Positions 8,819 to 17,998 of a stretch of 19,366 nt of DNA are shown piece after piece (positions within the stretch are counted from its first letter, which is position 1; each line of letters opens with the position of its first letter). Source of the stretch: Dictyocoela muelleri (Eukaryota; Microsporidia); the NCBI GenBank assembly GCA_016256075.1, contig SDVU01000144.1, positions 1-19,366 of the forward strand, in the 5' to 3' direction. The position numbers and the translations under genes were made by a program. The notes below the pieces were generated by a model that worked only from the letters and a program-made list of their open reading frames with translations, ran no database searches and was not told the DNA's origin.

Positions 8819-10894
8819 TTTTTATTTATATTCAATTTTTTAGAACCACAATTTTTCTAAATTTATAAGATTTAAAAAATAAATATTTTCATAATTATTT
8901 TGATCTAGGAGTCCACTATTGTTTAACTATTACTACATTACTGGCTTATTAATAAAGCCTTTAATTTCATACGAAATAAATTATAATACTAGTTATCAGA
9001 TGCTTATTTAAATAATTGAAAATAATATATACAATAGATGGTGGTTTTTACGACACAAATTCAGAAAAGCCCTGCGTAAAAAAAAACCTTTTGCGTAAAA
9101 ACCACCTATGTAAAAAAATAATAAAAGTTGAAATCTTTAATATCCAGGGCTTCTTCGATAAATCTCTTAATGACATAAAAATATTATCAAGATATACTAT
9201 ACAGTTTCTCTAGATACTCGTAAATTACTTAATCAGCAGCATCATGTAATTAATTAAATCATTTTTATTTTTTCGCAAAATATTGTAGAGAGCTGCAAAA
9301 ATTTAAAGAAATTCAGATTATTAGATATTCTTAATTTTTTTAATCTACGGTAAATTCATTTTTAAAAACAATTTTAAGACCATAATACTTATCTAGTCGG
9401 ATATATTGGAAATTGAAATCCACATTGTTACGTATTTTTCTCGGCATTTTCAAACAAGTCTCCTTTATTCAAAAATTTTATCTATTGTGATTGCTACTTG
9501 ATCAATGGAATTACCGATACATAAGACCACATTTAAAATAAGAATTTCTCATAAATATTATAAATTAGTATCATTATTAAAATCGATGTAGAACTAGAAA
9601 ATTTGAAATTTTTTGTTTTACTTTGATTTAATGGATTTTATATATCAACATAATAGGCTGGATAATTGAAGTTTTGTTTTAAAATAGAAACAACAATTTT
9701 ATTTTTGTTCTGCAATTAAAAAGATGTAAAAAAATTATCAAAAATAATCAAAATATTTTGTTTTCACGATTGGTCTTGTGTTTAAATCAGTTATATGCTT
9801 TTAAAAAGACTCTCTGTAAGTCGTAATGATCTGTCATACCGGTAAGAAATATTATAAAAATCTAAGTAAATCTAAAGGATTTTTTGATCTATTGATTTCT
9901 TGATCAGTAAAAGTTTTATCTATTCGACAAAAAAGTAGATATCTGACATAATTGTTAGATTCGTATTTTTTGCTTTATACTTTTATGATATTCTATTATA
10001 TACATGGAATCCTTCTGAACTTTTCTAAACAGCTTTGTTTCGTGAAAATTAAAAAGAAAAATATCTCTTAGAATATCTAGTAATCTCTTATTTAATCCAT
10101 AACTATATATATGAATTTGACTCGTGTATCAACTAGTGCTTCTTAAATATACCAAACACTGTCAAGCTAATTTTTTTTTATAAATTTTATTTTCTAAATG
10201 AACAATACCTTTGTCTCCCGATCATATTTTTTTCTTAAGAAAATCTTATACAATAACTTTCAAAATTCCCGCCGTATATGATTTCTCTCAGCTTTTTATT
10301 GCTTTTTATAATAAATGTGTCTCATCTATATATTTCGTAAAAATTTGCTTACACCGTATTTCTATTTTATATTTAAAATATAAATTAAGATTTACAAAAA
10401 TGAACGTTTTTTATATTGTGTCGACGTGAGACAGCCACACTGCATATTCTGAATTTATATACAGTGAATTTGTCTTAAATATTGCTCCTCTTGCTATATC
10501 TGCTTTTCAAGTAATTTTTTTTTTGTTCATATAAATTTGCGTAAAAATTTATGAATAAATATTTTTTTTTTAGAAAATTGTCGGTAATTTATATAAAGAA
10601 ATACGGATTTATAAAAGATAACGTAAATAACAACATTTGCGTAAAAAAAGATTTTAAGAAAATTAGATTTAAATTATTTTACAGGTCTTATCATATATAA
10701 AACGACTATTACCCCATGTGTTCTTATTGAGGTCATATTATGCACAAAAAAATGTATATTTGTTTTATTTATTATAGATTTTGATTAAAATAAACCTTAT
10801 TTGAATGTCTTAAAACCATCATCTACTGTATATAATGGTATTTTAATATGATTAGTAGCGATTTTTGTATAATGTTATTCTTATCGCATAGATG
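8819..10894. other. 2.1-kb stretch with no recognisable gene
   Basis: Both strands were scanned. The minus strand at about 10430-9800 has a run of short open blocks with moderately protein-like composition (for example YGLNKRLLDILRDIF near 10100-10060), but I recognise no family and stops are frequent. A hairpin at 9040-9106 is listed separately. The motif ttgcgtaaaa recurs near 9091 and 10636, with a related ttgcgtaaaaattt near 10538. Confidence 0.4.
9040..9106. repeat. 13-bp perfect inverted repeat
   Basis: ggtggtttttacg (9040-9052) is perfectly complementary to cgtaaaaaccacc (9094-9106) across 41 nt. The motif gcgtaaaaa is repeated inside the spacer. It could be the core of a short foldback element. 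The small open frame across it has no supported start and looks like chance. Confidence 0.55.
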
Positions 10895-10932
10895 TAACGC
10901 GTCTGGCATGACTTAACGCGTATAACATGACA
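10895..10932 (+). repeat. Two tandem 19-bp units containing taacgcgt
   Basis: taacgcgtctggcatgact (10895-10913) is followed directly by taacgcgtataacatgaca (10914-10932), 15 of 19 identical. The conserved parts are taacgcgt and catgac. The CpG-rich acgcgt core stands out in this AT-rich sequence and could be a protein-binding site, but no neighbouring gene supports a function. Confidence 0.55.
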
Positions 10933-11690
10933 ATTTAAGAAAATAACATAGAATAAAGCGTACTTAAAATACAAAATGCGACCTCTGTTAGCATGCTTGC
11001 TATTCGCGCATCGCAATTATAAATGAAATTTTCTTCTATAACAATTAATCTCTATATAATCATTTGAGTTTATTTTTAAAATAACACACTAAATATTTTT
11101 TTCTCGAATATTAAACCACTTTAACCATCAATTTCTAATTTTTTGAAAAAAAATTTAATTCCAACGTTCTATGGACTCTATCTCTTAAATTTTTATATAA
11201 ATTGCCATGTAAAGAACCGTCGAAGAATAAAAAAGGTTCTCTATTTTTTTATGTAAATATTAAAATATTTTTTTTATAAAGGTATGAGACGTCTATAAAA
11301 GAATTATTTCTTCAAATATATATAGAAAAATTAAGAAATCTCTATTATTTTTTAGTATTTATATATCTGATAATAGAAATATTTATATAGATAGGTTCTA
11401 AAGAACGTTAAATCGAATATTCTTGTTAAAAATAAGAAATTTTTATTCTTTTACAATTATAAAATACGAGCGATCTCTCACGCTGCGCTCGTGCAATTTT
11501 AAGAGACTCGTCTAAACCGAGTTTTCGTGTTACTAAAAAATTGTTGCGACTAAACAGATTTATTTCTCGTTTACCATTTAAATTGTAATTTTATGCATGA
11601 TTAATTTTTATTTTAAAAAAAATATGTGACGACCTAACAAAAAAATGACGAGTTTACGCCGTTCCATAAAATATATTAAATAAATTGAAG
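10933..11690. other. AT-rich stretch, no gene recognised
   Basis: It contains a GC-richer hairpin at 11466-11492 and a few GC-richer words around 10980-11020. No transposase or host protein motif is seen on either strand. Confidence 0.45.
11466..11492. repeat. GC-rich hairpin
   Basis: acgagcg (11466-11472) pairs with cgctcgt (11486-11492) over a 13-nt spacer. It is one of the few GC-dense spots in the window. No flanking duplication or gene gives it a role. Confidence 0.45.
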
Positions 11691-11810
11691 CCAAAAAATA
11701 ATTATAAGAATGTGGGTAAAAAAGTGGTGTCAATAGAAGTTAAAAATAAGGGCATAACAATGTTTAATAAAATGTTAAAAAAATGGTTAAAAATATTTGT
11801 TAAAAATGGG

Positions 11811-12463
11811 GTCTTGTTCGGTTTTATTTCTACTTTTTAGAATTTTTAAAATAAAAAAAAAGGGGCAAAACCGAACAAAAGCGAATTTTCATTTTTAGAA
11901 TAATTTTAAAATGATTAATAAATGTTCATATTGCAGATGAGTTTTTTAAAGTGAGAAAAACACTAAAAACATTCGTTTATAATGTAATAAAAATGATAAA
12001 ATCTTGGGCGATAACTGTAGTTCGGCATAAACTTATATTTAAAGTTTAATAATATGAGAAATTATATATCAATGCATATCAAATAATTGTTGCAAAAAGA
12101 TATAAATTTATAAAATAACCATAAAAAATGATTTTTTATTTCTTCTATTTTGACAATAATCTAAATATGAAATATTAATAAATTAAATGTCTAATTGATA
12201 ATGTTTCCAATGAAACAATTTAAAATGCTAAAAAGTTTTCGCGTTAACAATTTATAAAATTTAATAATACACTTTAACTTTATAAGATATTAGTTAAAAT
12301 GTGAAATAAAAATATATAATTAAAATCAATAAATTTATTAAAATTAAATAATTTTAAATTTATATTTAAACATGTTTTTAAAACATTTGGGGGGGGTTTA
12401 AAGAAAATAAAAAAACATATTCAAGGTAGCTACCATAGTGGTAGACATAAAACCGAACAAGAC
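11811..12463. mobile_element. Non-autonomous inverted-repeat element, copy 1, 653 bp
   Basis: The ends are gtcttgttcggttttat on the left and its perfect inverse at 12447-12463. Allowing one mismatch the repeat reaches about 23 bp. A second inverse of the tip (aaaaccgaac, 11867-11876) lies close to the left end, so gttcggtttt (11816-11825) can fold on it. Near the right end ggtagctacc forms a small palindrome followed by atagtggtag. The same plan is seen in the copy at 15557-16354, which proves a repeated family. The interior is A/T-rich with a run of eight G at 12389-12396 and no transposase. A clean target duplication is not visible here; both flanks lie in the satellite array and share aaaatggg, though not at the exact boundary on the right. 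Confidence 0.8.
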
Positions 12464-12688
12464 TCCGCAAAATGGGTAAAAATTACTGTCGAAAAATATA
12501 GGTTAAAAACGTTGATAATATTTTTGATAAGAAGTTAAAATAGGGATAAAAAATAATGTAAAATATAATGTAAAAAATAGGGGATAAAAATAGGAATTAG
12601 AAATAAAGATTCAAGGTAAGTGTTAAGATAATAATTACGAAATGTCATTCAAAAACGTTAAAAGAAGTTAAAATATATGATTGAAAAC

Positions 12689-13003
12689 GGTACTTTTCCG
12701 ATATAAATAATCACCTTTGCAATAAAAAATTTTTCGTAAATATAAAACTGTAAATTAAAGCTATCTTTATTTTAATGTGATAAGTCCCGTAATATAGGGT
12801 TTCTTATTATTACTCTACGGGTGTAGATTTATAGTACATTGCTTATCTAGCCAATGTACTACAAAACTAGAACAGCGGAGTAATAATAAAAAACAACTAT
12901 GGTACGAGAATTATCACATTAAAATAAATAAAGTTTTAATTACAGTTTTCTTTCTCCTGAAATTTTATATTGCGAAGAGCATTATTTATATCGGAACAGT
13001 ACC
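12689..13003. mobile_element. 315-bp foldback element (near-complete palindrome)
   Basis: Almost the whole element is one long inverted repeat centred at about 12846. The outer tip ggtacttttccgatataa (from 12689) pairs with the inverse of atcggaacagtacc (ending 13003). The match continues through aaataat, tttgcaat, aactgtaa, tttattttaatgtgataa and ttattattact. The centre is agtacattg (12833-12841) and caatgtact (12852-12860) around a 10-nt loop. Many mismatches and small indels lie between the arms. It carries no gene, like a foldback MITE. It interrupts the satellite array; no exact target duplication is evident (aaaac occurs near both ends but is not abutting on the right). Confidence 0.75.
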
Positions 13004-13050
13004 CCTAAAACAATAAAAAAATGAGAAAAAATATTAAAAATAGATTGTAC

Positions 13051-13442
13051 AGGGTATTTCATTTTTATAGTCAGGTATTTAATTTTTATAGCTCACTAAT
13101 TTCATTTTAATAGTCATTACTTGCATTTTAATAGTCATTTTGTTGCGTATTATAGCCATTTCGTCATATTATTATAGCCCATTCGTTGCATTAGTATAGT
13201 TCCTTCGGAGTATTATTATAGCTTCTTTGTTGAAATATTATAGTCTCTTCGTGGGATTATTTTAGTCTCTTCATTGCATTATCATGTCCTACTTACTGGT
13301 TTTATCACAGTTACAGACTCTTTCTTAGTTATAGTCCTAGATTTTTAAAGTTATAGACACATCTTTTCAAAGTTATAGACACATATTTGTAAAGTTATAG
13401 AAAATTTTCAAAGTTAAAACACAATTTCATTGATATAGATGA
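13051..13442. repeat. Left arm: 22-bp tandem repeat
   Basis: Units follow each other at 22 bp with drift from outside to inside. The outer ones are of the type tatttaatttttatag, the middle ones gcattattatagtctcttc, and the inner ones aagttatagacacatctttt. About ten to eleven consecutive units at exact 22-bp spacing can be laid out from 13051 to about 13290, then four more near 13355-13442. The same order, inverted, appears in the right arm. Confidence 0.8.
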
Positions 13443-13485
13443 TCTGCATAAATTCAGCTCGGCTAATTTAGTCTCGATTTATTTA

Positions 13486-14340
13486 ATTTTTAACCTTTTT
13501 ATTGCCGTATTTTTTAAGCCTTATTTTGTATCTCCTTTTGCAATATACGTTAAAAAATAGAGGCTGAAGAGATAATGGCTAGAATAGTTAAGAAACGGGC
13601 TAAAAATAAGGCTTAAAATAAAGAAATATAATTTAAATTTATAGAATAAAGTAAAAGTTAACGATCTAAATTAAGAGCTAACAAATATGAGCTAAAAATC
13701 AAACTATAAATTAACGATAAAAATTAAGGGCTAAAAAATAAGGGGTAAAATAAGTGATAAAAATCAAGGTTATAAAATAAGTGCTAAAAATCATGGCTAA
13801 AAATTAAGTATCAAAATAAAGGGCAAGAAAATAAGGAGTTAAAATTTATGATAATTTTTAGGGCTAAAAAATAAAGGCAAAAAAAGAGTTTAAGAATAAG
13901 GACTATGAATACAGTTTAAAAATTGAGGATCAAAAAAAATGGCTAAAAAATAAGGGCTTAGGATCAAGGTTAATAAAGATTAAAAAACGGGTTAAAGATG
14001 AATATAAAAAATACGGGTAAAAAAGGCGAAAAAATAAGGGGTAAAAATAAAAGCTAGGAATTCGGGGTTAAAAAATTAGGGTTAAAAAATATGTTAAAAA
14101 TTAAGGGTTAAAAAATAAGGATTATAATAATAAAAATTAAAAGGGCTAAAATATATGGGTTTAATAATTGTGATTTTAAAATAAGGGTTAAAAAATAAGG
14201 GTTAAAAAATAGGTTTAAAGAATAAGGGTAAAAAAATAAGGGTAAAAAAATAAGGGTTAAAAAATATGTTTAAAATAAAGGCTAAAAACTATGTGTTATA
14301 AAAATGGGTTAAAAATATGGTTTAAATTTAATAAATCACG
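13486..14340. repeat. Inner gggttaaaaata array of the Foldback-like element
   Basis: A short T-rich part (13486-13530: tttttaacctttttattg, ttttaagccttatttt) is followed by a long A-rich part (about 13555-14340) with units such as gggttaaaaaataa and gggctaaaaata. A perfect 16-bp pair, ttttaagccttatttt (13512-13527) and its inverse (13603-13618), marks the strand switch. The best-preserved, most regular units lie at about 14170-14270. No coding sequence is present. Confidence 0.7.
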
Positions 14341-14394
14341 TAAATTGGCCTGAGAGAAATTTTAGCATATTATCTATATTCCTGGAAAATGTGC

Positions 14395-14645
14395 TTTTAA
14401 ATTTGAAAGGATGGGTCTATAACTTTGAAAAGATGTGTCTATAACATTGAAAAGATGAGTCTATCACTTGAAAAAACTCTGTGACTATGAAAATAACCAT
14501 TAATTGGACTATAATAATGATACGAAAGACTATGATAATGCAATGAAGAGACTATAATAATGTAACAAAGAGACTATATAGTGCTACGAAGAGTTATAAT
14601 AATGCAACGAAGGGAATATAAAAATGAAAAGGACTGTAATAAAAA
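14395..14645. repeat. Right arm: inverted 22-bp tandem repeat
   Basis: Reading outward, units change from ttgaaaagatgtgtctataa to aataatgcaatgaagagac and then gaatataaaaatgaaaagg. This is the inverse of the left arm in the same inside-to-outside order. The array stops abruptly at about 14645, where the Tc1-type insertion begins, and resumes at about 16590. Confidence 0.75.
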
Positions 14646-14677
14646 GGTTTAAATATATATTTTAATCATTTTAATGT

Positions 14678-16512
14678 TTAAATGAAATCTTGAATAGCTT
14701 TAGCTTTATCTAGCCATTCATGCACATGTTTAAAGTAACCTTCTAATATGAAAGTTTCACTTACCAACACATCTTGCTCTACATAATTAAGCTGAACACT
14801 TTATATACTCCCTGTTCTTTGGTGAACACGAGCCTTTAAGCATGCAAAAAACTATTCTATCTGATTAAGTTGAGGAGTTTTAGGTGGCTAAAAAAAGAAT
14901 AAAGTAGCGTTTTGCTGCTAGGGCTTCTCTGACATCCAGGTCTTATGAATGGAAGTAATGTCTATTATAATATTTTTTTTTGTAAATTGTAATCTTGAAC
15001 AGGCAATTATGTTTTGATAAAACTAAAGAATATACAAAAACTAAAAACTTCCGACTTTGATATTAGATGCGATAATGGCTTGTTTATCTATTGAGCAGAG
15101 ATGAGAACCTTTACACCCTAATAATTTGGTACCTTTATAAAGCATTTAGTATTCTTAGGAGGGTATCTTAGCTTTTGATTAAAATGAAGATTATTTCCAG
15201 ACTAATCTAAAAAAATCAATTGCTCATCAGTGACAAAATCCATAAAAGTACTGTATCGTGTCTAACTTCTTTGTAAATATCGCTGTTCTATTTATAGGAA
15301 CCAAAGTTAGTATTTTTCTTATATAATTCATAGTTTTTTTTATACGTCATAATGTTGTGTCGGAATAAGAACTTGCATTAGTATATATTTTAAGTTTATT
15401 TCTAGATTATTTAAACTAATGCATGGGATAGTCCTATCTCAGAATCTATGATATATTTTACAAAAGAGGGCTTTTTTTCCTTTTTCTTCTCTGGACCCGA
15501 TTTAAAAACTGAGGCATCTAAAAACTCACCTTCTAAGTATCAGCTTAAAAGCCTTCAGTCTTGTTCGGTTCTATGCCCACATAAAATTTTTCAAAATTAA
15601 ATGTGGGCTAAATACCGAACAAAAGCAATTTTTTTTTAAAAAGATAGCCCATATGGTAAAAATTTTTTATTATTATCATTAATGTTTTAAAAGTGTATTG
15701 GATACTAGAAATCTTGAATCTAGTCAAAATTTTTACAAAGGGGTGAATATTTGCGACTAGATCAGACTTTTGTTAAGACTTTATTAAAAAAATAACGAAT
15801 ACCAAGGTGTTTTACTTTTATAACTAAAATTTTTTTGATATTTAGGCATTTTAATTCTTTTGAAAAGCAAAAAAAAATATTTCTTATAATTGAAATATGT
15901 TGCTACTGTAACAACAGTAATTATTATTTTTTTAAAAAATATTATATTTGATTAAAATTTAATTAAAATTTGATTTCAATTTATTGTTTTAAATTTCTAT
16001 ATTTTTTTATGTTAATTAATTAATGGGAGGATTTGATACTAGATCCACAATGATAAGGATATTTCTGAGATATTATTTAAAATATTAATTATAATATTTA
16101 AATAATTCTAATATTATCTATTGATACTAAGTTATTAACACTGTTTTTAATCTAAGTTTGATTAAATTTAATAAAAATAATTTAATTTTTATTCGATAAG
16201 TAATTTATTAATATTTTTATTTAATAATTTTAGAAATATATTTCATTTTTTTAACCAATAAGGAGTAAAAAATAAAAAAAAAAATAAAAAAAAATAAAAA
16301 AAAATAAAATCCAAGGTAGATACCTTAGTGGTGGGCATAATAACGAACGAGACTAAAGCCTTCTAATTGTTTTCAATGAAAGTTTTAAAAGGAAATATGT
16401 CTTTAAGTGCCTTACCGTCGTTTAACAAATTCATGAAACATTTTACTGTATCATTTCTTATAACCCGTCTCTCTTTGCGTGTACTATCTTCCACTAGTTC
16501 ATCGATAGACAT
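14678..16512 (-). pseudogene. Tc1-type (DD34E) transposase, decayed and split by an insertion
   Basis: This encoded a Tc1/mariner transposase. Reading the minus strand from an ATG at 16512, the N-terminus is MSIDELVEDSTRKERRVIRN, leading into the first helix-turn-helix, which is cut by the 798-bp element at 15557-16354. Past it come GEFLDASVFKSGPEKKKEKK and RKILTLVPINR (second DNA-binding part). The catalytic core follows: TDEQLIFLD with the first Asp at 15207-15205, NIIIDITSIHKTWM with the second at 14962-14960, and PPKTPQLNQIE with Glu at 14857-14855. Exactly 34 residues separate the last two, giving DD34E. The C-terminus, WLDKAKAIQDFI, ends at 14680-14678. Without the insertion the gene would be about 340 codons, normal for the family. 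It has many in-frame stops and several frame changes, including one between the first and second catalytic residues. Confidence 0.85.
15557..16354. mobile_element. Non-autonomous inverted-repeat element, copy 2, 798 bp, with 9-bp target duplication
   Basis: The left end agtcttgttcggttctatgc and the inverted right end agtctcgttcgttattatgc start 24-bp terminal repeats that share cccac at their inner edge. Outside them lies a perfect 9-bp direct repeat, aaagccttc, at 15548-15556 and 16355-16363. Removing the element and one repeat reconnects the two parts of the Tc1 gene, which proves insertion. Just inside the left end, gttcggt..gcccacat (15563-15582) folds on atgtgggc..accgaac (15601-15620). 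Near the right end aaggtagatacctt is a palindrome. A 9-bp duplication is typical of Mutator-like elements, and 8-9 bp also fits hAT and Merlin; the superfamily stays open. No protein is encoded. Confidence 0.9.
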
Positions 16513-16601
16513 GTCTTGATTTTCTATCCGTTAATTTTCTTCAGATTCTTTGTAATCATCAAGAATTTGAAGGGTTTGTTAAAAAAAGTATAAAAAATTA
16601 G

Positions 16602-16647
16602 TGGACTATAAAAATGAAATAAGCGGAATATAAAAATGAAATACCCT
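16602..16647. repeat. Outer end of the right foldback arm
   Basis: Two units, ggactataaaaatgaaataa and ggaatataaaaatgaaatac, end at 16647. They are the inverse of the first two units of the left arm (13051-13095). This is the evidence that the Foldback-like element extends past the Tc1 insertion. Confidence 0.75.
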
Positions 16648-16710
16648 TTAAATAAGGGTTTAAAAGAAGAAAAAAAACAAAGTGCTAGAATAATGGTTAA
16701 AAAATCATTG

Positions 16711-17774
16711 TAGGGTCTGGGACCGGTAGGAAAACGCTTTTGTGAATGAGGACTTCTATAAAAACAGATTTTTATGAAAATTTTATTTTTTGGTAAAAAA
16801 AGCGGTAATAAATTTTTTAGAAGCTTCTTGTAAACACTTAGATAAATAATCTTTGATTTCTCTTTCTCTATGTTACTTCCAAACATAATTTTTTTTCATG
16901 GCAAAACCTGGTAAAATATTTCTGGTTCTAATGTCAGTTTTCAAAATGCCTATTCTCACTCAATGCGATTTATGCGATTTCAATTCTTGTTTGTATATCC
17001 TTCTTGAAGATTTACAATTATATGAGGGATCTCAATTACTGCGACCGCATATAGATAAAAACGATGTCTGTTTTAATTAATGATCTATAAAAAAAATTTT
17101 ATGAAAAAAGTAAAGAAAAGTCTATTTTCGACCAGGGAGAATTTCTAGCACCAATTCACTTGTATTTTCTTCTATTTGATTCTATTATCCAAGGACACAC
17201 TTTAAGACTCATAAATTTCTTAAGCGGACTTATTAAGATTTCCCTTTACGATGACACTTTAATCCCCCTGTATTTGATTTTTTTATCCAATTCTATCTTT
17301 CTAGCTTCGGTATGACTGTAAAAACGGTAAATATTTTTCGCTTTATTCTTTTTGACGTATAAAGAGAGACTGATGTGTTCTTGTTTAATTTATATTCAAT
17401 TTTTATTTTCTAACTAATTATATATTATTATACGTATTAAAAGTTCAATTTCAAATTGTCCGATTTCAAGCCCTTCAAAAAAGGCTTGCTTTATTACAAG
17501 AAACGTTGGAACATCTAGCCATGTGTTTAATAGAATAAGAGAGATCATATTAAATATACATATTCCTAAAAAATCTATTATAATTTATATGTATATCAAA
17601 TAACCATGAAATTTTATTAAACCTATTGCTGCTTTATTTGAGAGAAAATCAGCGATCTTGTATTCTTTGGTTCGTCTTGAAAAATATATTTTAGAATTTA
17701 AAAAAATTTTCAAGCTCAGGGTCTGAGCGAGAATTAAACGTAAAAAGGGCATTAACCTTTGTCTCAGAACCAGA
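16711..17774. other. 1.06-kb non-satellite block, possibly an insertion
   Basis: The gttaaaaata-type array stops at about 16710 and resumes at about 17775. The block between starts gggtctgg (16711-16718) and ends with its inverse ccagaccc (17767-17774), and a further gggtctg occurs inside near 17720. Base composition is somewhat less A/T-extreme. On the + strand a 30-odd codon open stretch near 17444-17540 includes RFQALQKRLALLQETLEHLA, which looks helical, but no family is recognised. A 120-codon minus frame starting at 16886 runs into the foldback arm and satellite, so it is not a normal gene. I cannot say what this block is. Confidence 0.4.
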
Positions 17775-17998
17775 CCCAAAATAATAGTAAAAAATTGTAA
17801 AAAATAGCTATTAAAAATAAATGTTAAAAAATATGGTTTTACAATATGGGTAAAAAAGTTAAAAATGAGGATAATAAATATGCACTAAAAATAGTGGTAA
17901 TTAGTAGGGGTCAAAAACATGGTCTAAAAAAATTATGTAAATTGGTCTTAAAAATGTGTGTTGAAAACATGAGTTAAAAACAGAGGTACTAAAACGGG
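17775..17998 (+). repeat. Satellite-like gttaaaaata array, right part
   Basis: Units such as atgttaaaaaatatgg, gggtaaaaaagtt and gagttaaaaacag continue the array seen at 11691-13050, in the same orientation. It ends where the foldback element at 17999 begins. Confidence 0.6.

Larger units (their letters stand above)
11691..13050 (+). repeat. Satellite-like gttaaaaata array, left part, interrupted by two elements
   Basis: On the + strand, degenerate units such as gggtaaaaaagt, ggttaaaaat and gggataaaaata occupy 11691-11810, 12464-12688 and 13004-13050, all in one orientation. The gaps are exactly the two inserted elements at 11811-12463 and 12689-13003. Unit length varies around 12-17 bp, so it is an old, drifted array. 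It resumes after the Foldback-like element (16648-16710 and 17775-17998). Confidence 0.6.
14646..16595 (-). mobile_element. Tc1-type transposon inserted in the right foldback arm (approximate ends)
   Basis: The 22-bp array is interrupted between about 14645 and 16590 by a block that contains a Tc1-type transposase on the minus strand. TA-containing words lie at both junctions (ctgtaata on the left, gtataaaa on the right), as expected for the TA target of this family, but I could not align terminal inverted repeats, so the ends are estimates. The block contains a second, younger insertion (15557-16354). Confidence 0.6.
13051..16647. mobile_element. Foldback-like element with long arms of 22-bp tandem units, interrupted by a Tc1 insertion
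   Basis: The outer tips are a perfect 19-bp inverted pair: agggtatttcatttttata at 13051-13069 and its inverse at 16629-16647. From each tip inward run arms of tandem 22-bp units, the left at 13051-13442 and the right at about 14395-14645, resuming at 16602-16647 after a transposon insertion. Between the arms lies a gggttaaaaata-type array with a strand switch near its left side. Without the inserted DNA the element is about 1.65 kb. Long inverted repeats composed of short tandem units are the hallmark of Foldback and Galileo-type elements of insects; whether this is homologous or only similar in form is unknown. No transposase belonging to it is seen, so it appears non-autonomous. Confidence 0.7.

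Noticed and set aside
9016-9213. 65-codon frame on the + strand
   Set aside because: It lacks an ATG at its start (it begins at TTG) and spans a perfect inverted repeat (9040-9106); no motif.
10211-10429. 72-codon frame on the + strand
   Set aside because: It begins at TTG rather than ATG, has hydrophobic composition typical of AT-rich chance frames, and no neighbour or motif supports it.
9800-10430. Series of short protein-like blocks on the minus strand
   Set aside because: Blocks such as YGLNKRLLDILRDIF look plausible but are rich in Lys, Asn, Ile and Phe as expected from A/T content, with many stops and no family match by eye. A translated database search would decide.
12781-12860. Central stem of the 12689-13003 element as a tRNA or structured RNA gene
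   Set aside because: No anticodon arm, no TTCAA-type T-loop and no CCA-side pairing; the symmetry extends over the full 315 bp, which indicates a foldback element.
14100-14340. gggttaaaaaata array as possible telomeric repeat
   Set aside because: It superficially recalls ggg-tta telomere units, but the units are 14-16 bp, irregular and internal, and they sit between the arms of the Foldback-like element.
16524-16886. 120-codon open frame on the minus strand
   Set aside because: It runs across the end of the foldback arm (16602-16647) and satellite sequence into the Tc1 region. The Phe/Leu/Ile-rich content follows from the repeat composition and no motif is recognisable.
16898-17080. 60-codon + strand frame starting MAKPGKIFLVLMSVF
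   Set aside because: It has an ATG but no recognisable domain, and both neighbours are repeats. Length is within chance for this window; it is mentioned only as part of the unexplained 16711-17774 block.
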